DNA of 8,675 nt, taken from the NCBI GenBank assembly GCA_964541725.1, contig CAZIQG010000050.1, forward strand, positions 1 through 8,675, in the 5' to 3' direction. The notes below the pieces were generated by a model that was not told where the DNA came from, made no database searches, and saw only the letters and a program-made list of their open reading frames with translations. Shown in pieces: positions 1 through 5,537 of the stretch. A program made the position numbers and the translations under genes. This DNA comes from JAGOUY01 sp964541725. GTDB taxonomy: Bacteria > Patescibacteriota > Patescibacteriia > 2-12-FULL-60-25. Within the stretch, counting starts at the first letter, position 1. Each line of letters begins with the position of its first letter.

Positions 1-19
1 CACGAGTCGGAGCGAGTGG

Positions 20-38
20 AATCCCAGCCGCTGCACCA
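20..38 (+). other. tRNA 3'-end fragment (possible attachment-site remnant)
   Basis: Positions 20-38 fit the end of a tRNA: the last T-loop bases (AAT), a 3' T-stem strand CCCAG, an acceptor strand CCGCTGC, discriminator A and an encoded CCA, followed directly by a terminator. The bases before it (about 11-19) do not provide the expected CTGGG stem strand or the TTCG of the T-loop, so no cloverleaf can be closed. An intact tRNA is therefore unlikely. A 3' tRNA fragment in front of the native tRNA terminator is what integration of a mobile element into a tRNA gene leaves behind. The window edge hides whatever lies to the left. An unusual structural RNA ending in CCA is the alternative. Confidence 0.35.
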
Positions 39-41
39 AGT

Positions 42-69
42 AAAAACCACTCTTAATCGGGTGGTTTTT
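42..69 (+). terminator. Rho-independent terminator
   Basis: Arms AAAAACCAC (42-50) and GTGGTTTTT (61-69) pair perfectly around a 10-base loop, and the right arm ends in a T run. It starts three bases after the CCA of the tRNA-like 3' end, as expected for a tRNA gene terminator. Confidence 0.75.
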
Positions 70-104
70 GCGTTGTGGCTTACAAGGCACGGCCATACGC
101 ATTA

Positions 105-126
105 AATCTCCTTATGGAGTTTTTTT
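105..126 (+). terminator. Weak terminator-like hairpin
   Basis: CTCC (108-111), loop TTAT, GGAG (116-119), then seven T (120-126). The stem is only 4 bp plus A-T pairs beyond a T-T mismatch. It lies just upstream of the promoter at 129 and may insulate the next gene from read-through. No gene between 70 and 105 explains it. Confidence 0.35.
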
Positions 127-128
127 GT

Positions 129-157
129 TTGACATTTTTGATATTTTATTACATAAA
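129..157 (+). promoter_or_regulatory. Promoter of the GRDP-like gene
   Basis: A perfect -35 box TTGACA (129-134) is followed after 17 bases by CATAAA (152-157), a 4/6 match to the -10 consensus. The start codon at 203 would leave a leader of about 40 bases, enough for the Shine-Dalgarno site at 191-196. Confidence 0.55.
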
Positions 158-202
158 TCATGCGCTGCCACCCAACCCAACCAGGCGGCAAAGGAGTGCG
201 CC

Positions 203-781
203 ATGAGCGCCATTTCAACGTCGACGCAACAGGCTCATCGCTTCCTCCAGCTCGCGGTCCTGTACCGGCTCCTCGCGAGCTGGGCCAAGATCCAAGCACT
301 CGACCTCAGCATGGTGAGGTCGAAGCTCATGAGCCCCAAGAACGAGGGCATGCCCCTCGAGGAGGCCAATGCGGCCATCGAGGGCTACCGTCGCTACCTG
401 CTTCTGGCCTTCGTGGCGGACTTCCCCGTCGTCCCCACGCGGGAGATGGACGCGGCGTGGCACCATCACATCCTCGACACGGAACGCTACGCTCGCGACT
501 GCAAGGCGATCTTCGGCCGCTTCCTGCACCACCGCCCGAGCGCCGAGAATGCGCCGGGGGCTGATCGTGAGCGGATGAAGGCGCACGCACACCGTACGGC
601 TCAGCTCTATCACATGATCTTCCGCGAGGAGATGCCTCGAGCTCGGCGAGCCGAATGCGATCATAGATGCGATGGCCCTGGATGCGACGGCGACTGCGAT
701 GCCGTTCGCGTAGAGTGCTCGGGCTGCTGCACTCCTACTGATTGTGCTGGTCCCTGCCTTGCAACGTATAGCCACCTTTAG
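203..781 (+). CDS. GRDP-like (glycine-rich domain-containing protein-like) protein with Cys-rich tail
   Basis: A 192-residue protein. Residues about 60-112 carry a pattern I associate with the GRDP-like/DUF1399 family: a D-A-A-W-H-H-H segment at 83-89, then Leu-Asp-Thr-x2-Tyr-x2-Asp-Cys and Phe-Leu-His-His around 91-110. The biochemical role of this family is not established; the His/Cys cluster suggests metal binding. The last 41 residues (152-192) hold nine Cys in short CxxxC, CxxC and CC spacings, like a zinc knuckle or disulfide-rich tail. No signal peptide or membrane segment is seen. The start at 203 is chosen over the in-frame ATG at 68 because AAGGAG lies six bases before it (191-196). 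This is the clearest Shine-Dalgarno site in the window. Hand counts of two 60-base lines inside the gene give 65% and 68% GC, against 37% in a sampled line of the DUF2178-like gene. Together these suggest horizontal acquisition. The family call is moderate, from motif memory only. Confidence 0.6.
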   Translation: MSAISTSTQQAHRFLQLAVLYRLLASWAKIQALDLSMVRSKLMSPKNEGMPLEEANAAIEGYRRYLLLAFVADFPVVPTREMDAAWHHHILDTERYARDCKAIFGRFLHHRPSAENAPGADRERMKAHAHRTAQLYHMIFREEMPRARRAECDHRCDGPGCDGDCDAVRVECSGCCTPTDCAGPCLATYSHL

Positions 782-827
782 ACACCATCTTCATCTCTGA
801 TCCTTGCCAAAATGCACACTTCTATAA

Positions 828-857
828 ACCTACCAGTTTGGTAGGTCTTCGTGTTTT
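828..857 (+). terminator. Rho-independent terminator
   Basis: ACCTACCA (828-835) pairs perfectly with TGGTAGGT (839-846) around a three-base loop. A T run at 853-857 follows, somewhat distant. It ends the GRDP-like gene and separates it from the operator at 860. Confidence 0.6.
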
Positions 858-859
858 TA

Positions 860-890
860 TTGTAAAGTAAACTAGACATACAGATAGAAT
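860..890 (+). promoter_or_regulatory. Promoter with degenerate palindromic operator before msrB-xre-TM unit
   Basis: Bases 860-879 match the perfect palindrome at 2139-2158 in 16 of 20 positions. The left half-site TGTAAAGTA (861-869) is identical; the right half ends in ACAT but has two central changes. A possible -10 TAGAAT (885-890, 5/6) lies 19 bases after TTGTAA (860-865, 4/6), so a protein bound to the palindrome would cover the -35 region. The alternative -10 TAAACT (868-873) sits inside the palindrome, as in the downstream copy. I infer autoregulation by the XRE protein of this unit. Confidence 0.5.
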
Positions 891-916
891 CATGTCATGC
901 TCTCTTTATCATTTAT

Positions 917-1474
917 ATGCCTCGCTCTCTTTTATTAGGAATTGGATTTGGCAGCATGTGCGCCGCTCTCCTCGGAGCGCATTTCTTTCCTCGTGTACAC
1001 TCGCCAAGATCTTCCTCCTCCCCTCCCTCATCCACAAGCTCAACCTCAGCAATCATGCGCTCGTCTACTACTACGGATGCTGAATGGAAGCAGATTCTCT
1101 CGCCCGAAACATATTATATTATGCGTGAAGCAGGGACAGAGCGACCTTACACAAGTCCTCTTGAGGAAGAAAAGCGTCCCGGAACATATGTGAGTGCAGA
1201 TTGTGGAGAACCGCTCTTCCGCTCAGAGCAGAAATACCATTCTGGGACAGGTTGGCCGAGTTTTTGGGCACCCATTAATCCTGAGGCGGTAAAACTTGAG
1301 GAAGATACGAGCATCCCTTTCCAGCCTCGCACGGAAGTTGTCACTAGCAAGTGCGGTGGACATTTGGGTCATGTGTTTGATGATGGACCAGAGCCAACGG
1401 GGAAACGATATTGTATTAATGGAGCCGCTCTTAGGTTTATTCCGGATGAAGTGGCAACATCAACACAAGGATAG
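917..1474 (+). CDS. msrB: Membrane-anchored peptide methionine (R)-S-oxide reductase MsrB
   Basis: Reduces methionine-R-sulfoxide in proteins. Residues 4-24 form a hydrophobic anchor or uncleaved signal, with no convincing lipobox. A Ser/Pro/Thr-rich linker follows (about 29-53), then the SelR/MsrB domain (about 56-177) with SGTGWPSF (109-116), HLGHVFDDGP (149-158) and catalytic Cys166 in RYCING. The domain is therefore predicted outside the membrane. It lacks a classical resolving Cys (Thr111 in the GTGWPSF segment), so it probably needs an external reductant, plausibly DipZ encoded downstream. The zinc site is half present: in the two CxxC pairs of zinc-type MsrB, the first Cys is replaced (Ser93, Thr143) and the second is kept (Cys96, Cys146). 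The start at 917 has no Shine-Dalgarno site, but it is the one that includes the anchor. An internal ATG at 1055 would give a soluble form. The gene is first in a unit with xre and the DUF2178-like gene. Confidence 0.88.
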   Translation: MPRSLLLGIGFGSMCAALLGAHFFPRVHSPRSSSSPPSSTSSTSAIMRSSTTTDAEWKQILSPETYYIMREAGTERPYTSPLEEEKRPGTYVSADCGEPLFRSEQKYHSGTGWPSFWAPINPEAVKLEEDTSIPFQPRTEVVTSKCGGHLGHVFDDGPEPTGKRYCINGAALRFIPDEVATSTQG

Positions 1475-1527
1475 TTCCCCATCAGCTATCTTCCTCCTTC
1501 ACTACCCCCTACTCTCCTAGCTCTTCT

Positions 1528-1740
1528 ATGCAAGAAGTCGTCAAAAATCATGTCTACCGGTATCGTACAGAAGCGGGCGTGACGCAAGAAGCCTTTGCGG
1601 AAGCGGTTGGCGTGACGCGTCAGACGGTAATCGCCCTCGAAAAAGGGAACTACTCCCCTTCCGTCTTGCTCGCATTGCGGATTGCGCGTTTTTTTAAACG
1701 ACCTGTGGAAGACCTTTTTTCTATTATCTATGAAAAATAA
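1528..1740 (+). CDS. XRE-family helix-turn-helix regulator
   Basis: A 70-residue single-domain Cro/C1-type DNA-binding protein. The helix-turn-helix spans about residues 16-42, with TQEAFAEAVGV (19-29), the recognition helix start TRQTVIALEKG (30-40) and the typical YSPSVLLALRIA continuation. Small proteins of this kind usually bind short palindromes as dimers. The gene lies between two near-identical palindromes (860-879 and 2139-2158), which are the natural candidate operators. It begins 53 bases after the msrB stop with a pyrimidine-rich leader and no visible promoter of its own. Its last 11 bases overlap the start of the DUF2178-like gene, so the two are translationally coupled. Repression is inferred from operator placement over promoter elements; the inducing signal, perhaps oxidant stress, cannot be read from the sequence. 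Confidence 0.88.
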   Translation: MQEVVKNHVYRYRTEAGVTQEAFAEAVGVTRQTVIALEKGNYSPSVLLALRIARFFKRPVEDLFSIIYEK

Positions 1741-2098
1741 GACCCTCATCGAACCCCTGTTAGCCGTGTTATTGATTTTATTGGCCGCCCTTTGTTTTCA
1801 ACCCCTGCAGACGATTTGGATGCCAACGATGGCAAGCTCATTTATCTTAGTGAGTTTACTAGCTATCTTCATTTTATTTGCGGTTTATATCTGGAAAGAA
1901 GAAGCTCGTGATGAACGTGAAGATCAACATCGGCTTACGGCGGGACGAAACGGATTTCTTGTAGGATCTGGATTGCTTGTCGCAGGGATTATTTTACAGA
2001 CCGTACGTCATCAGCTTGATTCATGGCTTATTCTGACATTAGTAGGAATGGTTGCAGCGAAATTGATTACGCGTTGGTACTATCAGATTAAAAACTAA
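1730..2098 (+). CDS. DUF2178-like four-helix membrane protein
   Basis: A 122-residue integral membrane protein with hydrophobic helices at about 8-28, 34-55, 75-92 and 98-114. Between helices 2 and 3 is a charged loop with the motif EARDERED (58-65), which I associate with DUF2178-type membrane proteins found next to small XRE regulators. The start at 1730 (ATG within the last codons of xre, 11-base overlap) is preferred over the in-frame ATG at 1682, which would add residues antiparallel in sense to no known domain and lies deep inside xre. The function is unknown. Pairing with the regulator suggests that it senses a membrane signal or sequesters the regulator. It has one Cys (22), in helix 1. 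The domain call is from pattern memory, moderately sure. Confidence 0.75.
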   Translation: MKNKTLIEPLLAVLLILLAALCFQPLQTIWMPTMASSFILVSLLAIFILFAVYIWKEEARDEREDQHRLTAGRNGFLVGSGLLVAGIILQTVRHQLDSWLILTLVGMVAAKLITRWYYQIKN

Positions 2099-2123
2099 GC
2101 GTATTTAGTAAGATTCTTTAGTC

Positions 2124-2158
2124 TTGCCATGTTTTTCAATGTAAAGTATACTTTACAT
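2124..2158 (+). promoter_or_regulatory. Promoter with perfect 20-bp palindromic operator upstream of dipZ
   Basis: -35 TTGCCA (2124-2129, 5/6), exactly 17 bases of spacer, -10 TATACT (2147-2152, 5/6). The -10 lies in the centre of a perfect inverted repeat: ATGTAAAGTA (2139-2148) and TACTTTACAT (2149-2158), with no spacer. A dimeric regulator bound here would block RNA polymerase. The predicted transcript would start near 2159, about 23 bases before the ATG at 2182, with a pyrimidine-rich leader and no Shine-Dalgarno site. Confidence 0.8.
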
Positions 2159-2181
2159 AGTCTCTTACTTCTTTTATCCGT

Positions 2182-3951
2182 ATGACCCTTCTTCTCATTT
2201 CTTTCATTGCTGGCATCCTGACCGTGCTTGCTCCCTGTGTCCTGCCCTTATTACCGATTATTATCGGTGGCTCTGTCCAAGGTGGCCGCAAACGTAACCC
2301 ATACGTCATCACCGCTTCGCTCGCGGTCGCGATCGTGTTGTTTACGCTTCTTCTCAAATTTAGCACCGTCTTCATCAACATCCCGCAAAGCGTTTGGAGT
2401 CTTATTTCCGGGATTATCATCATTATCTTTGGTTTAATTAGTGTTTTTCCTACGCTTTGGGAAAAGATTAACGCGAGGCTCGAGCTTAGCAATCGCTCTG
2501 ACGCATTGCTCGCCGACTCAGCCAAGGTTAAAGGACACGGGAGTGATATTTTAATCGGAATGTCACTTGGACCCGTATTCTCCAGCTGCTCCCCTACCTA
2601 TTTCTTGATTTTAGCGACGGTCTTGCCCCGTAGTTTTACCACTGGGCTCGTCTACTTAATTGCCTATGCGATCGGCTTATCCCTGATGCTGTTGCTCGTG
2701 AGCTTGCTCGGCCAGCGCTTTATTCAAGGCGCACGCTTTGCGGCCGATCCACGTGGATGGTTCAAACGTGGGTTAGGCGTGTTATTTATCTTGGTGGGTA
2801 TTTTGATCCTGACAGGTAAGGACAAAGACCTACAGACGTATCTCGTACAAAAAGGCTACTACCCCACCTCCGCTCTTGAAACATCCTTACTCGCTCGCGC
2901 TCAACCTATGAACCAGGCCGACATGCCTGTCACTGGCTCTGAAACGCCTAGTATGGAAGCAGGATCAATGACCTATATGAATAAGCCATTTCCACGCTAT
3001 CGCGAAATTACTGATCCAGCGGGCTATGTGAATACGGATCCGCTTACGATTGGAGGACTCGTCGGTAAAAAAGTGATCTTGGTCGATTTTATGACCTACA
3101 GCTGTATTAATTGTATTCGTACCTTCCCCTACCTCAATGCTTGGTACAATAAGTATAAAGCTCAGGGCTTAGAGATCGTCGGCATCCACACCCCAGAATT
3201 CGCGTTTGAACGGAAGATTGAAAATGTGCAAAAAGAAATGGTGCGTTATGGCATCAAATTTCCTGTCGTGCTCGATAATGAGTATGGGACGTGGAATGCT
3301 TATGGAAATAACTATTGGCCACGCAAATACTTGATCGATCTTGATGGATACATTGTTTACGATCACATTGGAGAAGGAGGATATGACGAGACTGAAAAGA
3401 AAATTCAAGAACTATTGATGGAAAAAGCTGAGCGCGAAAAGCGTCCGATGGCGGTCATCCCTACTGGACTTGTTGATACGACCTCGACCTACCCAGGCCA
3501 AGGAATTAGTCCAGAAACGTATTTCGGCGCAGCCCGCAATCAAACCCTCTCGAATGGCACACCGAATCTTCAAGGCGTGCAACAGCTCGAGGCTCCTATC
3601 AACCCTCAATTAAACCAGCTGTATCTGGCTGGTTCATGGAACTTTCCCCCTGATTATGCAGAAAACCAGATAGCCAATGGACGAATCATTTACCGCTACC
3701 AAGCAAATAATATATTCTTTGTTGGAAGTGCCCCTTCGTCCATTAAGATGACCATTCGTCGCGATGGGAAACCACTTGATCCTTCGCAAGCCGGAGCAGA
3801 CGTGCAATTTGCCAATGGAGAGAGTTACATCACGGTACAAGCCGAACGTCTTTACCATCTTCTGAAAGATGGAACGGAAACGGGCGCGCATACCCTTGAG
3901 CTCACCATTGAGAAAGCAGGATTAAAGGCCTATACATTCACCTTTGGTTAA
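2182..3951 (+). CDS. dipZ: DipZ-type thiol-disulfide transporter (CcdA + thioredoxin-like + C-terminal domain)
   Basis: A 589-residue membrane protein that would pass electrons from cytoplasmic thioredoxin to extracytoplasmic thiols. Residues 1-212 form a CcdA/DsbD-type core of about six helices. The redox pair is Cys19 in APCVLPLLP and Cys136 in FSSCSPTY. A linker (about 213-265) leads to a TlpA-like thioredoxin domain (about 266-412) with active site Cys308-Ile-Asn-Cys311, followed by GIHTPEFAFE (334-343) and NNYWPRKYLID (376-386), as in mycobacterial DipZ. Residues about 440-589 form a beta-rich C-terminal domain of the kind found in DipZ proteins, with WNFPPDYAEN (486-495). All redox cysteines are present. 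The gene heads the unit dipZ-msrA-msrB, with six bases to msrA. The likely client within this window is the anchored MsrB encoded upstream; this is inference. Expression should depend on the palindrome over its promoter. Confidence 0.92.
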   Translation: MTLLLISFIAGILTVLAPCVLPLLPIIIGGSVQGGRKRNPYVITASLAVAIVLFTLLLKFSTVFINIPQSVWSLISGIIIIIFGLISVFPTLWEKINARLELSNRSDALLADSAKVKGHGSDILIGMSLGPVFSSCSPTYFLILATVLPRSFTTGLVYLIAYAIGLSLMLLLVSLLGQRFIQGARFAADPRGWFKRGLGVLFILVGILILTGKDKDLQTYLVQKGYYPTSALETSLLARAQPMNQADMPVTGSETPSMEAGSMTYMNKPFPRYREITDPAGYVNTDPLTIGGLVGKKVILVDFMTYSCINCIRTFPYLNAWYNKYKAQGLEIVGIHTPEFAFERKIENVQKEMVRYGIKFPVVLDNEYGTWNAYGNNYWPRKYLIDLDGYIVYDHIGEGGYDETEKKIQELLMEKAEREKRPMAVIPTGLVDTTSTYPGQGISPETYFGAARNQTLSNGTPNLQGVQQLEAPINPQLNQLYLAGSWNFPPDYAENQIANGRIIYRYQANNIFFVGSAPSSIKMTIRRDGKPLDPSQAGADVQFANGESYITVQAERLYHLLKDGTETGAHTLELTIEKAGLKAYTFTFG

Positions 3952-3957
3952 AAAACT

Positions 3958-4500
3958 ATGTCATCAACGACCCAAACAGCCATCTTTGGCGGAGGATGTT
4001 TCTGGTGCATTGAAGCGGTGTTTGAGCAGTTAAAAGGCGTCGTATCCGTCATGCCTGGATATGCAGGCGGGCACACGCCTAAACCCACCTATAAGGCCGT
4101 TTGTAGCGGAGAGACGGGTCATGCGGAGGTGTTGCGTATTGAATATGATCCAAGCGTGATTTCTTATAACGATCTATTGACCGTATTCTTTGCTGCGCAT
4201 AATCCCACGACATTGAATCGCCAGGGAAATGATATCGGTACACAATATCGCTCGATAATCCTGCATACGACGGAGGAGCAGAAGAGCGAGACACTGGCGT
4301 TCATTAAAGAATTGAATGAAGGAGATCTAAAGAATGCGGTCGTTACAGAAGTAGTCCCGCTTGAAACATTCTATGAAGCAGAAGCTTATCACCATCATTA
4401 TTTCCTCACCCATCCTGAACAGGCCTACTGTCAGTTCGTGATCAATCCCAAATTAGAAAAAGTCCGCGAACGTTTCAGTCAACTTATGCAATCTTCTTAA
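3958..4500 (+). CDS. msrA: Peptide methionine (S)-S-oxide reductase MsrA
   Basis: Reduces methionine-S-sulfoxide, the epimer MsrB cannot use. The 180-residue protein covers one complete MsrA domain. The catalytic motif GGGCFWC has nucleophile Cys14 and a second Cys17. GYAGGHTPKPTY (34-45), SGETGHAEV (50-58), and QYRSII (96-101) are all typical, and Cys158 in AYCQFVI is a candidate resolving Cys. There is no signal peptide, so it should act in the cytoplasm with thioredoxin even though it is cotranscribed with membrane-bound DipZ. It starts six bases after the dipZ stop and ends nine bases before the second msrB, with no Shine-Dalgarno site visible at either junction. Confidence 0.95.
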   Translation: MSSTTQTAIFGGGCFWCIEAVFEQLKGVVSVMPGYAGGHTPKPTYKAVCSGETGHAEVLRIEYDPSVISYNDLLTVFFAAHNPTTLNRQGNDIGTQYRSIILHTTEEQKSETLAFIKELNEGDLKNAVVTEVVPLETFYEAEAYHHHYFLTHPEQAYCQFVINPKLEKVRERFSQLMQSS

Positions 4501-4509
4501 CTTTTCTCT

Positions 4510-4908
4510 ATGTCTTCTCTCCCAATGAAACCAGACAGAGAATTATCTCCTGAGCTCTACCATGTGGCCCGTGAAAAAGGTACGGAAGCTCCTTTTACAG
4601 GGGCGTACTGGAATAGCCATGAAAAAGGGATGTACAGCTGCGCTGTCTGTGGCACCGAGCTTTTCTCTTCCAACACAAAATTTGATTCCGGTACGGGGTG
4701 GCCGAGTTTTACTGAGCCTGCAAACCTTGCCAATGTTGAACTTCACGAGGATACAGATCACGGCATGAAGCGCACAGAGGTCACTTGCAAAAAATGTGGC
4801 GCGCATCTTGGGCACGTCTTTGATGACGGACCGAAAGAAGCTGGTGGAAAGCGCTACTGCATTAATTCCGTGTGTTTAGCCCTCCACAAAGAGCAGCAGA
4901 TACCCTAA
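4510..4908 (+). CDS. msrB: Cytoplasmic peptide methionine (R)-S-oxide reductase MsrB (zinc type)
   Basis: The second MsrB of the window, 132 residues, with no signal or anchor. The zinc site is complete (Cys44-x2-Cys47 and Cys93-x2-Cys96). SGTGWPSF (60-67), HLGHVFDDGP (99-108) and catalytic Cys117 in RYCINS follow. The classical resolving Cys is absent (Thr62), but Cys122 lies five residues after the catalytic Cys in SVCLAL and could serve in disulfide exchange. With MsrA it covers both sulfoxide epimers in the cytosol. It is third in the dipZ unit, 9 bases after msrA. Met6 is an alternative start. A strong hairpin follows 8 bases after the stop. Confidence 0.95.
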   Translation: MSSLPMKPDRELSPELYHVAREKGTEAPFTGAYWNSHEKGMYSCAVCGTELFSSNTKFDSGTGWPSFTEPANLANVELHEDTDHGMKRTEVTCKKCGAHLGHVFDDGPKEAGGKRYCINSVCLALHKEQQIP

Positions 4909-4916
4909 GACCATCT

Positions 4917-4957
4917 AAACATAAAACGACCCTCATGATGAGGGTCGTGTTATGTTT
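4917..4957. terminator. Bidirectional terminator between convergent msrB and VKOR genes
   Basis: Arms AAACATAA (4917-4924) plus ACGACCCTCAT (4926-4936) pair with ATGAGGGTCGT (4938-4948) plus TTATGTTT (4950-4957), with a single A-G mismatch. Because it has A-rich and T-rich outer arms, it can stop transcription from either side. The VKOR stop codon (4956-4958, minus strand) lies at its edge. Confidence 0.8.
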
Positions 4958-5537
4958 ATTCTGTAGGACGTATTTCTTGCACATTTATGGGTGGCGCTTG
5001 CGGCTGGATCAACCAGGCGAATATCCCAAGGGCGAGCGGAGCGAAGATGAGTAGTGAGATGAAATAGGCTTTTAGTTCTCGTTGGGCGGAAACATGCCGA
5101 TGCTCTTCTAATCGATCGAACCAGGCGACGGCCGCGATCACGGTGGCGGCGGCGGCAGATAATAAACACCAGATACAGAAGGCCTGAATATCCAGCCATT
5201 GCACAAAGAAAAGAAAGGCGGATTCAATAAATCCTAGGACGGCAGCAACCATTGTCAAACGGTAGAACCAGCGCGCTTGCCAGGTTGTTGCGACACGTGC
5301 GACTAAAATCCCAAAAACGCCTACATAGAAGAGAATTCCCAGGAAGGGGCGCGGCAACCCAAATGTCCAAGCCCATTTTGAGAGACGAACGACATCACAG
5401 CCTCCACCGGCTCCACAGGCAATTGGTACCCCAGATAAATAGGTGTAGAGGAGATACCCGGAGGCGAATAATCCAACCAAGCTTGCGATGGCCATGATAA
5501 GGCGAGCGTGAAAGGGAGAAAGTTTTGGCATAGTCAT
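4956..5537 (-). CDS. Vitamin K epoxide reductase family protein (disulfide bond formation)
   Basis: A 193-residue membrane protein that would oxidise a DsbA-like partner outside the membrane and hand the electrons to quinone. The VKOR signature is complete: Cys41 and Cys47 in the loop CGAGGGCDVV, Ser53 in RLSKWA, a GLPRPFLG turn (60-67), and the active CxxC Cys121-Ile-Trp-Cys124 after helix 3. Helices lie at about 13-33, 64-81, 92-114, 119-140 and 156-177. The last is a fifth helix beyond the four-helix core. No DsbA-like domain is fused and none is encoded in the window. The ATG overlaps the nuclease stop by one base (TAATG), indicating translational coupling. Met3 is an alternative start. 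The gene is last in the minus-strand unit. Confidence 0.93.
   Translation of the reverse strand: MTMPKLSPFHARLIMAIASLVGLFASGYLLYTYLSGVPIACGAGGGCDVVRLSKWAWTFGLPRPFLGILFYVGVFGILVARVATTWQARWFYRLTMVAAVLGFIESAFLFFVQWLDIQAFCIWCLLSAAAATVIAAVAWFDRLEEHRHVSAQRELKAYFISLLIFAPLALGIFAWLIQPQAPPINVQEIRPTE

Noticed and set aside
160..564. Plus-strand open frame starting at the ATG at 160
   Set aside because: Low-complexity Pro/Arg/Gly-rich product out of frame with the supported gene and without a ribosome-binding site.
215..775. Long minus-strand open frame opposite the GRDP-like gene
   Set aside because: It is a shadow of a GC-rich gene. The plus-strand frame has a Shine-Dalgarno site, a promoter, a terminator and a recognisable motif; the minus frame has none.
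2092..2114. Possible terminator after the DUF2178-like gene (ACTAA...TTAGT)
   Set aside because: Five weak pairs and no T run. Read-through into the dipZ unit cannot be excluded.
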